From positions 3,173,725 to 3,237,724 of the forward strand of contig NZ_AP018248.1 of assembly GCF_002368295.1 (NCBI RefSeq): DNA of 64,000 bases, in the 5' to 3' direction. Both the position numbers and the translations under genes were made by a program. Below, piece after piece: positions 1 through 9,057 of this stretch. Each line of letters starts with the position of its first letter. The stretch's first letter is position 1. This DNA comes from Tolypothrix tenuis PCC 7101. GTDB taxonomy: Bacteria > Cyanobacteriota > Cyanobacteriia > Cyanobacteriales > Nostocaceae. The notes beneath the pieces were generated by a model. That model searched no databases. It saw nothing but the letters and a program-made list of their open reading frames with translations, and was not told where the DNA came from.

Positions 1-1
1 A

Positions 2-649
2 TTACAAAAATTAGGACAAGTCATAGTTACTTTCCCCCATTTGTTTGGATATCACAATCCTCGTCCGGGAAATTTAGTTAATTATCTATTGGGTAAGTCG
101 GAAAATAGACAATTGGCTGCTGCTACTGTATTGGATGCAGTTCTAGAAGGGCTGAGTGATATTTGGCCGGGAAGATTAGAGATAGCTGGGGTAAATTTAG
201 GTGATGTCTGGCAACATCCAGCAATTAATGATGATGGATTAGTGCCTTTTCACAAATTATCTCAGTGGTTGACATATTCTTTATTAGAACCACTCCAAGA
301 ACTGGGTATAACAATTACTGGTTTAGATCAACTCACTGGTTTACCAGAATATCGCAATGGGGGTTTATGCGTTGATTTGGGACTGATTAGTGTGAAAAAC
401 CCTGAGATTTTCCGCACTTCTCACTCAGTAGCCTCAGAAATTATCGTTGAATGGCGCGCTTTGACGGTGATTCTTCTAGATTTGATTGCTACGACAGTGC
501 GCGACAAGTTGGGTATGAGTAGCGAAGAACTCCCATTAGTCAAAATCCTCCAAGGGGGAACTTGGACAGCCGGACGCAAAATTGCTGCTGAACTCAGAAC
601 AGGTGGGATACCCCCCATACAAATAGAGAGTGATGGGACGGTATTCTAG
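2..649 (+). CDS. DUF1688 / Urc4-type uracil catabolism protein, 3' part
   Basis: The reading frame is open to the left edge, so the 5' end lies outside the window; about 215 codons are present. The residues after the edge read VTFPHLFGYHNPRPGNL, and the C-terminal part carries RNGGLCVDLGL and LQGGTWTAGRKIAAELR, which I recognise as the DUF1688 (URC4/urg3) family. In fungi and bacteria Urc4 belongs to the URC uracil-degradation pathway, with a GTP-cyclohydrolase-II-like Urc1 and a uracil phosphoribosyltransferase; the exact reaction of Urc4 is not settled. Here upp follows on the same strand 92 bases downstream, which fits that pathway. Urc1 would be expected to the left of the window. Family call is fairly sure; function is inferred from the family and the neighbour. 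Confidence 0.8.
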   Translation, partial: LQKLGQVIVTFPHLFGYHNPRPGNLVNYLLGKSENRQLAAATVLDAVLEGLSDIWPGRLEIAGVNLGDVWQHPAINDDGLVPFHKLSQWLTYSLLEPLQELGITITGLDQLTGLPEYRNGGLCVDLGLISVKNPEIFRTSHSVASEIIVEWRALTVILLDLIATTVRDKLGMSSEELPLVKILQGGTWTAGRKIAAELRTGGIPPIQIESDGTVF

Positions 650-654
650 GGGAT

Positions 655-738
655 TGGGAATTGGGAAGGCAGGGGGCAGGGAGCAGGGGGAAATAGTTAA
701 TTCCAATTACCAATTACCCATTACCAATTACCCAATAA
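655..738. repeat. Heptamer repeats in the upp leader
   Basis: The gap between the DUF1688 gene and upp consists almost wholly of short repeats: GGGAATT/GGCAGGGGGCAGGG units, then four or five degenerate CAATTAC(C) heptamers ending 4 bases before the upp start. No clear ribosome binding site remains. Confidence 0.8.
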
Positions 739-741
739 CAA

Positions 742-1377
742 ATGACAAATCAAGTCACATTAATTGAACATCCATTAATTCAGCACAAGCTTACGCTGAT
801 GCGTCGCGCGGAGACGAGTACAACGAAGTTTCGTAACCTCGTTAAAGAAGTTAGTTTGTTGTTGGCTTATGAGGTAACGCGGGATTTACCTGTGAAATAT
901 GAAGAGATTCAAACGCCTCTCGCCGCTATGAATGCGCCTGTGCTTGCGCCAGATAAAAAGCTGGTGTTGGTTTCTATTATGCGGGCGGGACAGGGTATTT
1001 TAGATGGGATGTTAGAGTTAATTCCTTCAGCTAGGGTGGGACACGTGGGCTTATATCGTGACCCAAAAACTCTGATTCCTGTAGAGTATTATTTTAAGGT
1101 TCCCCATGATGTCGAACACCGAGACATGATTGTTGTCGATCCGATGTTAGCAACGGGTAATTCGGCGGTGGCGGCTGTGGAAAGGTTAAAATCTACGAAT
1201 CCATTATCGATTAAGTTTGTCTGCTTACTAGCTGCACCGGAAGGTATCAAGCATTTCTGTGAGGTACATCCAGATGTGCCTTTATATACGGCTGCCATTG
1301 ATGACTATTTGGATGAACATGGCTATATTATCCCCGGTTTAGGAGATGCAGGCGATCGCTTATTTGGCACAAGATAA
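742..1377 (+). CDS. upp: Uracil phosphoribosyltransferase
   Basis: Makes UMP from uracil and PRPP (pyrimidine salvage), a cytosolic enzyme. The 211-residue product has the family length. The type I PRTase PRPP-binding loop is MIVVDPMLATGNSA at residues 129-142, and the uracil-binding tail contains DEHGYIIPGLGDAGDR. The start is ATG at 742, directly after CAATTAC repeats. The gene follows the DUF1688 gene with the same polarity; in the URC pathway uracil enters as UMP through a UPRTase, so this copy may serve catabolism as well as salvage. Confident in identity; the pathway role is an inference. Confidence 0.95.
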   Translation: MTNQVTLIEHPLIQHKLTLMRRAETSTTKFRNLVKEVSLLLAYEVTRDLPVKYEEIQTPLAAMNAPVLAPDKKLVLVSIMRAGQGILDGMLELIPSARVGHVGLYRDPKTLIPVEYYFKVPHDVEHRDMIVVDPMLATGNSAVAAVERLKSTNPLSIKFVCLLAAPEGIKHFCEVHPDVPLYTAAIDDYLDEHGYIIPGLGDAGDRLFGTR

Positions 1378-1385
1378 GGAAAATG

Positions 1386-1419
1386 TCCCATGCCCCATGC
1401 CCCATGCCCCATGCCCCAT
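1386..1419. repeat. CCCATGC heptamer array
   Basis: About four tandem copies of a CCCATGC-type heptamer lie in the short gap between the convergent upp and permease genes. The same unit recurs near 7432, 33490, 48010 and 61190. Confidence 0.85.
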
Positions 1420-1424
1420 AATAA

Positions 1425-2363
1425 TTAATCTGAATGGCGATTTTCTCCAAAGTAAGGATTACCCAACGCTTTGGGCGGTGTCGATTTCCCGGCTAATCCC
1501 ACCAATGCGAATAAAGCGATCGCATAAGGTAGCATGACTAAAAATTGGTAAGGTATATTTGCCCCTAATGCTTGAATTCGCAGTTGCAAAGCTTCCGTAG
1601 CACCAAATAGCAAACAAGCCAAAGCACTACCTATAGGATGCCATCTGCCGAAAATTAAAGCTGCGATCGCAATAAATCCTTTACCTGCACTCATCCCCTC
1701 GGCAAAAAATCTCACCTGTACCAAGGTTAAATAAGCACCTCCCAAACTAGCAAGACAACCGCTAATTACCACAGCAAGATAACGTACCTTTTTCACCGAA
1801 ATCCCAGCCGTATCAGCAGCTTGCGGCGATTCACCAACAGCGCGCAATGTTAGCCCAAAGCTGGTTTGAAATAATATGTATGTTGTGAAAATAACTAGTA
1901 CTAATAGTGAATATACTAAAATATCTTGCTGAAATAACAACTTCCCAATCACGGGAAGATTCGCCAACCCGGGAATAATTATCGCCCCAATTTCCGGTAA
2001 TTGCTGTGTACTACTACCACCAAATACCAGCCGTCCCAGAAATGATGTTAACCCAGCAGCGACAAGATTAATTGCTAACCCAGATACTAATTGGTCAACC
2101 CGCAAACTTACACATAAAAAGGCGTGGAGTAACCCTACCAATCCGCCAGCAATCACAGCCGCGATGACACCCAGCCAAGGATTTCCACTGTAGAAAGTAG
2201 CAACAGCGCTGGTAAAAGCCCCAGTCAATAACATTCCTTCTAAAGCGATATTTAACACCCCTGAGCGTTCTGAGTACAATCCCCCTAAGGCTGCAAATCC
2301 TAAGGGTACGGCTAGACGCACAGTCGCAACCAAGTAATCAGAGAAGAAATTGAGATTATTCAT
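1425..2363 (-). CDS. Nucleoside-type ABC transporter permease (NupQ-like)
   Basis: Inner-membrane permease of the branched-chain/BMP class (BPD_transp_2), which carries nucleosides in characterised relatives such as NupPQ. The protein is about 312 residues and strongly hydrophobic. Recognisable stretches are SERSGVLNIALEGMLLTGAF near the N-terminus and LRAVGESPQAADTAGI, a conserved cytoplasmic loop. I chose ATG at 2363; a TTG 18 bases upstream would add six residues. A second permease of the same class lies at 3192-4235 on the same strand, so the two probably form the heterodimeric channel. The ATPase and the BMP-type lipoprotein are not in the window. Substrate is inferred from the family and from nearby upp. 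Confidence 0.85.
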   Translation of the reverse strand: MNNLNFFSDYLVATVRLAVPLGFAALGGLYSERSGVLNIALEGMLLTGAFTSAVATFYSGNPWLGVIAAVIAGGLVGLLHAFLCVSLRVDQLVSGLAINLVAAGLTSFLGRLVFGGSSTQQLPEIGAIIIPGLANLPVIGKLLFQQDILVYSLLVLVIFTTYILFQTSFGLTLRAVGESPQAADTAGISVKKVRYLAVVISGCLASLGGAYLTLVQVRFFAEGMSAGKGFIAIAALIFGRWHPIGSALACLLFGATEALQLRIQALGANIPYQFLVMLPYAIALFALVGLAGKSTPPKALGNPYFGENRHSD

Positions 2364-2387
2364 CGTGGTTCGTAAAACCAATGAATA

Positions 2388-3074
2388 TTATATTTCTTCT
2401 TGCATCTTTCTAAGACGTTCTAAATCTTGTTGATGAATATTATGTTGTCTCTCACTTAGCCAGACATAAAAATTGTTAATCATTGCATGATATTCATTGA
2501 CTAAATCTACTAGTGAAAAACTTTCTCCCAAGGTTTCTAAATATGGTTTTGAAGTTCCCCAATTTTTCGATTTCTTTAGCTTTTTAACATCTATTTTTAG
2601 ACTAAAGTCTATATTCTCTTTAAGAGAAATATCTAAATTAACTATTGGCAAAGTGTAATGTTGAGTGTAATTACGTAAGTTTTGCACAAACTTTTGGACA
2701 GGATTATTGGCTAAATCTGTATCTTTTTTTGAGTCATATTCTTTTCTGAATTCATTCTCAATAGGGTATAATTTTTCAACAATTACTCTAGTATGATCAA
2801 CTAATGTTTTTGCAGAAGCAAGAAAATTATGGAATAGCCTTGAAGTTTCATCAATTAAACTATTTATATTATGTTTGTTGTTGTAAGAATAAATAGATAA
2901 AGCTTTTTTTGGATCGCTGAGATGCTCTAGATATTTTATTAGTTCATGAAAATTTCCCTCAAAAACACGATAGCTAGCTTGCAATGCCTGTAAATTTTTA
3001 TAAATTTCCCATTCAGGCGATTTTTGAATAATATCAAAGCGTCTACCCAATTCTGTTGTATGGCTATAATCCAT
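2388..3074 (-). CDS. Uncharacterised protein with HEPN-like RX4H motif
   Basis: A 228-residue, mostly helical, soluble protein of unknown function. Around residues 85-140 it reads as two helices, the second containing NLRNYTQHYTLP, in which R134 and H139 form an RX4H motif such as that at the active site of HEPN ribonucleases. No nucleotidyltransferase partner is seen beside it. The gene is clearly richer in A+T than both neighbours. It sits between the two nucleoside permease genes on the same strand, 24 bases before the start of the downstream permease, and looks like an insertion into that operon. The start is ATG at 3074, preceded by AGAGG. The HEPN assignment rests on one short motif and predicted helicity only. 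Confidence 0.55.
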   Translation of the reverse strand: MDYSHTTELGRRFDIIQKSPEWEIYKNLQALQASYRVFEGNFHELIKYLEHLSDPKKALSIYSYNNKHNINSLIDETSRLFHNFLASAKTLVDHTRVIVEKLYPIENEFRKEYDSKKDTDLANNPVQKFVQNLRNYTQHYTLPIVNLDISLKENIDFSLKIDVKKLKKSKNWGTSKPYLETLGESFSLVDLVNEYHAMINNFYVWLSERQHNIHQQDLERLRKMQEEI

Positions 3075-3190
3075 ATAATTGCCTCTATTAGTCTTAAAGA
3101 TTACTGCTAGTTTAAGCTGTTCACATATAAAAGCTCAAATCGCAAACATAACATTTTTGATAAGGGTAATAGTATCTGACTGAAACGAGC

Positions 3191-3227
3191 TTCAATTTTG
3201 AATTTTGAATTTTGAATTTTGAATTTT
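3191..3227. repeat. TTTGAAT heptamer array at the 3' end of a permease gene
   Basis: Four to five tandem TTTGAAT units overlap the end of the minus-strand permease gene and supply its C-terminal codons. The same unit occurs at 7281-7312 and inside the GH31 gene at 62443-62475. Confidence 0.85.
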
Positions 3228-4235
3228 TATTTGTCTTTCCACTGCCAAACTAATAGCAATAAACAATACTGCTAAACCCTGAATGGCGTACACCACAGTT
3301 ACCGGCACACCTGCACTCCGCTGCATCACATTCGCACCGCTACGCAGCGCCGCAAAGAATAGCGAAGTTAACACTACACCGACCACACTACCACGACTGA
3401 GAAATGCGATCGCAATGGCATCAAATCCATAACCTGGCGAAACTTGTTCAAATAACCGATATTTCAACCCCATGACTTCACAACTACCAGCTAAACCCGC
3501 TAAACCTCCCGCTAACGCCATTACCAGCATAATGGTGCGTTCTACCGACATTTGAGCATAACGGGCGGCGATGGGGTTAAATCCCACTGCGGTGATTTGG
3601 TATCCTAAAGGCGATCGCCCTAACAATACCCACAATATCCCAGCAGCAAGTAAAGCTAATAAAATCCCAGCATGGGCAAGGCTTTGTGGTAGTATAATCG
3701 CTAGGCGGGCGGTCTTAGCAATTAATGGCGAATATGGGCTAGGCGCGCCTGGTGCCATTAAGGGATTCTGTACGAGGTAACTAACTAAATTCACAGCAAT
3801 GTAATTTAGCAATAACGTAGTAATTACCTCATTCACTCCTCGTAAAGCTTTGAGATAACCAGGAATCCAACCCCAAACTGCACCAAATAAAAATCCGACG
3901 AATAGTGCCAGGGGAATATGAATTACAGCAGGTAATCCTTGCACGTATAACCCAACTAAAGTACTGCCCAACGCACCTAAGTAAATTTGTCCTTCACCAC
4001 CGATATTAAATTGTCCAGCTCGTAATGCCACCAATACCCCCAAGCTGGCGAATAATAGGGGTGTCATTTTGGTGAGGGTGTTACCAAAGCCAAAGTAGCT
4101 GGAAAGGGATTCTTGAAATAAAGCTGTGTACGCAGTGAGAGGATTTGCCCCAGCTAGTAAGATGAGGATAGCACCGACGAGCAGGGCAGATGTAATAGCA
4201 ATTAGCGGTGATAGGATTGGTAGCAGAAATTTCAT
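3192..4235 (-). CDS. Nucleoside-type ABC transporter permease (NupP-like)
   Basis: Second permease of the BPD_transp_2 class, about 347 residues with eight or more hydrophobic segments. It contains GQFNIGGEGQIYLGALGSTL and LRGVNEVITTLLLNYIAVNL, typical of YufP/NupP-type proteins. An ATG at 4322 is in frame, but ATG 4235 gives the expected N-terminus (MKFLLPILSPLIAITSALLV) at the start of the first membrane segment. The last dozen residues (KIQNSKFKIQN) are translated from TTTGAAT heptamer repeats, so the natural C-terminus has been replaced or extended by repeat DNA. It probably pairs with the product of 1425-2363. Confidence 0.85.
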   Translation of the reverse strand: MKFLLPILSPLIAITSALLVGAILILLAGANPLTAYTALFQESLSSYFGFGNTLTKMTPLLFASLGVLVALRAGQFNIGGEGQIYLGALGSTLVGLYVQGLPAVIHIPLALFVGFLFGAVWGWIPGYLKALRGVNEVITTLLLNYIAVNLVSYLVQNPLMAPGAPSPYSPLIAKTARLAIILPQSLAHAGILLALLAAGILWVLLGRSPLGYQITAVGFNPIAARYAQMSVERTIMLVMALAGGLAGLAGSCEVMGLKYRLFEQVSPGYGFDAIAIAFLSRGSVVGVVLTSLFFAALRSGANVMQRSAGVPVTVVYAIQGLAVLFIAISLAVERQIKIQNSKFKIQN

Positions 4236-4767
4236 GCGATTATTTGCGATCAGTTTGTCATTTTTACCAACCCTCAGCCTCAGAAATGGGTATCGAGCAA
4301 TATCTCGATGGGAACCATTCAAAACAGTTCGCTATGAATACCTCAACAGCAAAGTTTTTGCCATAAATAGTGGTTCTTTTTAACAATGATTGCTCTAAAT
4401 ATCTACAGAGTATTGTATCCGCATTTGCGTTCTAGAGGTTATCGATAAATGTTAGAGATGTGAAATTACTAGTTAGCCATTCATGAGAAAAGCTAACAAC
4501 CAAACATGAAAAATTTTCTTCTCTAGCGTCTCGTTTCTAGCCTCTATATCCTGTTTTTAAGCTAGTATTAAAAATTTATATTACTGCTCTGGGTTGCTAG
4601 TTAGCTGTAATACAAAAGTTTTCAATTCCAGCCTCGGTATTAAAATTTTAAAATAATATATGGTAAATAAAAAATATTTTTACAACCTATTTTAGGTAAA
4701 GGATTCTAGTTTTCATGTAATCTAAAATCCCCCATTCTTTAACGCTGATTTATAGCCGATTATGGTA
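4236..4767. other. Intergenic stretch without a recognised gene
   Basis: AT-rich spacer between the divergently placed permease operon and the 3' end of trmB. I see no hairpin with a T-run, no tRNA-like structure and no convincing ORF. The permease promoter should lie in its left part. Confidence 0.5.
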
Positions 4768-5421
4768 TTAGGAACTTGTTGTTACTTCTCTTTTGATAAA
4801 TAAAGCCCGATAAACAGGCTCACCTTTGTTTTGAGTAGCTGTTTCTCTTTCTGTAGCTACTGGTAGAGGATTTTCTGTGAGCCATTCTTCAGCACTCAAT
4901 TTCTGAAAAGCGGGATTTTCGGCGAACAGATTCCGCATTTCTATTGCTAAAAACTCTATATCTGATTGCAAAAATACAACCCCACCAACAGCTAAATAAT
5001 TAGCTAATTCTGTCACTAATTCTGGTTGCACTATTCGCCGTTTCGCATGGCGAGTTTTAAACCAAGGATCGGGAAATTGAATTGTGACACGTTGTAAGAT
5101 ACCTGGTGGCAAGACAGATAAAAGTGGCTGTAAAGATTTATTTACATTGCAAAATAAATAATGGAGATTTGTTAATCCTAAATCCGTAGATAAATGATTT
5201 GCCTCTACCACTAAGGGTTCTCGAATTTCTAAACCGAGAAAATTCCACTCAGGTTCTATTTTTGCCATATTCAACAAAAACCTTCCCCTAGCACAGCCAA
5301 TATCTAAATGTAATGGTTGGTAAGGCTGGGTATATACTTTCTCCCAATCAAGAGTACTGATTGCTTTTTGATACCTTTGGGCAAGGGGATTAACATGTTG
5401 ACGTACTCGCACAGCGGCCAA
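4768..5421 (-). CDS. trmB: tRNA (guanine-N7-)-methyltransferase
   Basis: Makes m7G46 in the variable loop of tRNAs using S-adenosylmethionine. The 217-residue protein has the SAM-binding motif HLDIGCARGRFLLNMA at residues 38-53 and the family signature IQFPDPWFKTRHAKRRIVQ in the middle, which holds the substrate-binding and catalytic residues. Length is normal for bacterial TrmB. The ATG at 5421 is followed by MAAVRVRQHVNPLAQRYQ, the usual cyanobacterial start. It stands alone, with more than 400 bases on each side. Confidence 0.95.
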   Translation of the reverse strand: MAAVRVRQHVNPLAQRYQKAISTLDWEKVYTQPYQPLHLDIGCARGRFLLNMAKIEPEWNFLGLEIREPLVVEANHLSTDLGLTNLHYLFCNVNKSLQPLLSVLPPGILQRVTIQFPDPWFKTRHAKRRIVQPELVTELANYLAVGGVVFLQSDIEFLAIEMRNLFAENPAFQKLSAEEWLTENPLPVATERETATQNKGEPVYRALFIKREVTTSS

Positions 5422-6157
5422 AATAGATACTCCTTCACACTATGATCTCAAATAACAAGGCTGTAATTGCTTGATTATAATTAGCAATTAAGCAATATTT
5501 TATCTTAAACAAGAATACTCCAGAAAAGAGCAACATCAATTTGTCGAAAAATTTGTTTGCTCTTTATCATCTATATTTGAATAGCTCTAACATTATGAAT
5601 GGCAGATGCCAGACAATCTACTTTATATTTCATTGATATAATTGCCTCATCAGCTAAAAAATCAATAAAGATTTAGCAAAATATCGGGATTGGTGATTAG
5701 TAAACATCAAAAAAAACAGCGAACAGCATTGGCTGCATCTATAACATAATTAAAAGTATTTCTTCTATCGGAGAATTTTTTACTATAGACTCCACAGCGA
5801 TACGAACTACTGGCTGTAGTACTTTCATCAGTAAGACTCATCAACTATATTCACAAAGACTGATGAAAAGTTTGATCCTTGGTGTCTACTCTAAGCTCAT
5901 AACTACCACAAGCGACGTAAAGCCACCTTGAAGGGTTCCACAACCACCCTAAATCTGCAAAAATGGTTCTGGTAAAATCAGTCTGTTGAATAGCATATAT
6001 GCTTGATTTTTAAGATAAATCTCATGCCGTTATTAGTAACAATTAATGTGTAGAAATGTTAAGGCTTGACGCTTCAAAGCAGGTTAACAAAGCACAAGTT
6101 ATACTCTTGGGAAAAGGCTTGTTTTAAACCCTAATTTAATAAACTATCGTGAAATCA
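5422..6157. other. Long intergenic stretch, no gene recognised
   Basis: About 730 bases, AT-rich, between the divergent trmB and metallophosphoesterase genes. No ORF with recognisable similarity, no tRNA and no strong terminator hairpin were seen. Promoters of both genes should lie here. I cannot exclude a small RNA. Confidence 0.5.
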
Positions 6158-7264
6158 ATGGCTCTAAATTTTCGGTTTGCCATAGTTAGCGATTTACATA
6201 TCGCACTAACCCACACAATTTGGGATCATCCCAGCCGCTTTCATCTAGTGGAAGTTAGCATCCCTGCTTTTGAAAGCATATTAGAACATTTAACACAGCT
6301 CGACTTAGATTTTCTCTTAATCCCAGGAGACTTAACGCAACATGGCGAACCAGAAAACCACGCTTGGTTACAACAACGTTTAGCTAAGTTACCTTTTCCT
6401 GCTTATGTTGTACCTGGAAATCACGACGTACCTGTGTTGATGGCGGATGAACAATCGATTGCGTTTGCCGATTTTCCCTACTACTACCGCAAGTTTGGTT
6501 ATGAGAATCCCCAGCAACCTTATTACACAACTGAGTTACTACCTGGAGTCAGGCTAATTGGCTTAAATTCTAATACTTTTAACGAACAAGGTCAGCAAAT
6601 AGGGCGTTTAGATGATCAACAGTTCCAGTGGTTAGAAGAAGTACTAGCAAAAGTCAAAGATGAATTAGTTTTGGTGATGGTGCATCACAATGTAGTTGAG
6701 CATCTACCCGATCAATTACGCCATCCGATGGCAAATCGCTATATGTTAGAGAATGCTAGAGAATTAGTGCAATTGCTCAAACGCTACAACGTAAATTTAG
6801 TATTTACTGGGCATTTACACGTACAGGACGTTGCTTGCTCTGAAGGTGTATATGATATTACCACAGGTTCTTTAGTTAGCTATCCTCACCCCTATCGTAC
6901 ATTAGAGTACCATCGTGATAATTACGGTAGGCAATGGTTACAAATTTTATCTCATAGAGTGGAAGCAGTACCAGATTTTCCCAATTTGCAACAATTATCT
7001 AAAGAGTGGATGGGCGATCGCTCTTTTCCCTTCCTCATCAAGTTACTAACTTTACCACCCTTAAACTTGCCCATTGACCAGGCAAAAGAACTAGCTCCTA
7101 GTTTACGAGACTTTTGGGCAACAATTGCCGATGGCGATGCTTTATTAGACTTTCCCCAGTTTCCCCACAAAGTCCGCCACTACATTCAAAAATACGGTGC
7201 GATCGCAAATACTGGTACTCCTACTCTGATTGATAACAACAGCACAATTTTGTTGCCGAGGTGA
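6149..7264 (+). CDS. Calcineurin-like metallophosphoesterase
   Basis: A cytosolic binuclear-metal phosphoesterase of about 370 residues. All metal-binding motifs are present in order: SDLHI near residue 15, PGDLTQHGEPEN near 60, PGNHD near 93, MVHHN near 173, and TGHLHVQD near 215. The spacing resembles class III cyclic-nucleotide phosphodiesterases (CpdA/Icc type), but the substrate cannot be told from sequence. The C-terminal third, after residue 270, is an extension without recognised fold. The start is either GTG 6149 or ATG 6158; the ATG gives MALNFRFAIVSDLH, which I consider more likely. The gene ends in repeat DNA. Confidence 0.85.
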   Translation: MKSMALNFRFAIVSDLHIALTHTIWDHPSRFHLVEVSIPAFESILEHLTQLDLDFLLIPGDLTQHGEPENHAWLQQRLAKLPFPAYVVPGNHDVPVLMADEQSIAFADFPYYYRKFGYENPQQPYYTTELLPGVRLIGLNSNTFNEQGQQIGRLDDQQFQWLEEVLAKVKDELVLVMVHHNVVEHLPDQLRHPMANRYMLENARELVQLLKRYNVNLVFTGHLHVQDVACSEGVYDITTGSLVSYPHPYRTLEYHRDNYGRQWLQILSHRVEAVPDFPNLQQLSKEWMGDRSFPFLIKLLTLPPLNLPIDQAKELAPSLRDFWATIADGDALLDFPQFPHKVRHYIQKYGAIANTGTPTLIDNNSTILLPR

Positions 7265-7280
7265 GGGATTGGGGACAAAT

Positions 7281-7455
7281 CAATTCAAAATTCAAAATTC
7301 AAAATTCAAAATTAAAGAACTCCTGGGGATGAGGGAGATGAGGGGACAAGGGGACAAGGGGACAAGGGGAAATAACAAACACCAAACACCAAACCCCAAT
7401 TACCAATTACCAATTACCAATTACCCCATGCCCTATGCCCCATGCCCAATGCCCC
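7281..7455. repeat. Composite block of heptamer repeats
   Basis: Four different tandem arrays follow one another between convergent genes: CAAAATT at about 7281-7312, GGGGACAA at 7341-7369, ACACCAA then CAATTAC at 7376-7425, and CCCATGC/CCTATGC at 7427-7455. There are no spacers of constant length, so it is not a CRISPR array. Confidence 0.85.
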
Positions 7456-7459
7456 TATT

Positions 7460-8674
7460 TTAAATATCCAACGCCCGACAAATCCCAAATACTGAGGTGT
7501 AACCATGTAAAAAGGTGCTACCAGCAACGGGGCCGATTTCACCGTTACAGAAAAAACCGCCTACGGGAATATCTTTGATATAGCGTCGAAATAACTCAGA
7601 ATCAAAATTGGGTTTGCCATATAGTCCTTCGCCGCGGCCGACGCAAGCAAACATCAAAGCGGCGGTGGCTGAGGCTTCATCTGGATGTTGGCTTTGATAC
7701 TGTTCTAGGAGAAATTCTAAATCGGTGGCGGAAGTTTCGGCATCACGCAGGTGAAATTGTAGCCTTTGACCGGGACGCACGCGATCGCCAATTGCGATCG
7801 CGCCTGCTGAAGGATCTACTCCCAAAATCCCGCGAATTAAAAAGTCTCCCTGCTGCAAAGAAGGCTTAAACCCATCCATTGCTACACCTACAAACAAAGA
7901 ATGTTGTGCTAACATCCTTTCTGTTTCGGTGAGGTTAGCAATCACTTCGCGCAATACTACTAGCGGCACTTGCTCATCTAGTTCCAAAATAATATTGCGT
8001 TCGGCTTTCGTTACTTGCATTGGTTCGCCAATTGGCCGACAACCTTGCGCCACAATGGTTTCCAGCACAATATTGCCACTCAAAGCCAATCCTACTGTAC
8101 CTTCTCGATAGAGGCGATCGTTACAAAATAGCGCCAAGCGACCACTCATACCTCCAGCACTAGCCTGTCCGCCGATTGTCACCGATCCAGGATAAGCAAA
8201 ATCTAGCCCTTGTAGTAAATCGTTGATTCCCGATGAAAAGGAACCAGACAGCAAAATAAATTGGGGTGTAGGTGAAGGTGGTATACCAATTAAATCGATC
8301 CAAGCATCTGGTGAACTATCCAAGTCTGGCAATTCTTCCGCCACAACGTGAAAGACTCGCAAATCCACCCCTGGTAAATGTGCCAAAGTTAAACTTAAAG
8401 CGGCTTCTGCTTCTAGTTCTTGGGTTTGTCCCATATCTGTAGTGCCAATTACCCCACCACCGCTGCAACCAATTAGCACAGGTACAGAAAGTTTCTCTGC
8501 TAGCAAAGGCAAAAGTCGGGAATACTCACTGCCAAAAGCTGACGAAATAAATACCAGCCCAAGATCCGGGGGCGCTGTTAACGAAGAGACAGCCCTTTCT
8601 ACCACCTCTGTGATTGCTGCTTCCAAGGAAGGACGGGTTGATAGGGCGTTCGCCCACTGCATTTGGTCTGCCAT
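7460..8674 (-). CDS. FIST domain sensory protein
   Basis: A 404-residue soluble protein made of a FIST N domain (about residues 30-215) and a FIST C domain (about 220-380). Recognisable stretches include VLIGCSGGGVIG near residue 68, TIGGQASAGG near 167, and the C-terminal GGFFCNGEIGPV with FLHGYTSVFGI. FIST proteins are proposed small-ligand (amino-acid) sensors that work with signal-transduction or chemotaxis proteins; the ligand here is unknown. Stand-alone FIST proteins are common in cyanobacteria. No signal gene lies directly next to it. The start is ATG at 8674. Confidence 0.85.
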   Translation of the reverse strand: MADQMQWANALSTRPSLEAAITEVVERAVSSLTAPPDLGLVFISSAFGSEYSRLLPLLAEKLSVPVLIGCSGGGVIGTTDMGQTQELEAEAALSLTLAHLPGVDLRVFHVVAEELPDLDSSPDAWIDLIGIPPSPTPQFILLSGSFSSGINDLLQGLDFAYPGSVTIGGQASAGGMSGRLALFCNDRLYREGTVGLALSGNIVLETIVAQGCRPIGEPMQVTKAERNIILELDEQVPLVVLREVIANLTETERMLAQHSLFVGVAMDGFKPSLQQGDFLIRGILGVDPSAGAIAIGDRVRPGQRLQFHLRDAETSATDLEFLLEQYQSQHPDEASATAALMFACVGRGEGLYGKPNFDSELFRRYIKDIPVGGFFCNGEIGPVAGSTFLHGYTSVFGICRALDI

Positions 8675-9057
8675 GAGTTTTAGGCTTTTTTCTCTCGTTG
8701 GGCTGGTTTTTTTGAGTTTTGTTCCTGGATATAATTTCTTCCGACAAGAGTTGAAGGCAATTAAATTTATCTCGCTTCAATGACCTGTCTATTCCAGAAA
8801 GCTAGGGTTGCTATTCCCTATTAGATTTATGCAATCTATTGTATGATTATACTTTTGTAGTACTGGCTATACAAAATCTTAAAAGATAAATATAGGTTTA
8901 GTATATCTGCTAGCGTTTATTGTATTAGTTATGGATCATCAGACTAAAACACTAACTTAACAGCTAAGTGGTTAGAATGGTGAACGTTAGCACAAAAAAC
9001 TGCCATTTTTGACATTTTTCTATACTGGTATTAACACCACACAACGAGACTAAAGCT
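8675..9057. other. Intergenic stretch carrying the divergent promoters of the FIST gene and cp12
   Basis: About 380 bases, AT-rich. The segment from 9005 holds TTGACA and TATACT-like hexamers ahead of cp12, but their spacing is not canonical, so I do not call a promoter. No other gene is seen. Confidence 0.4.

Noticed and set aside
3192..4322. Upstream start of the NupP-like permease
   Set aside because: The extra 29 residues are polar and unlike the family; ATG 4235 begins just before the first membrane segment.
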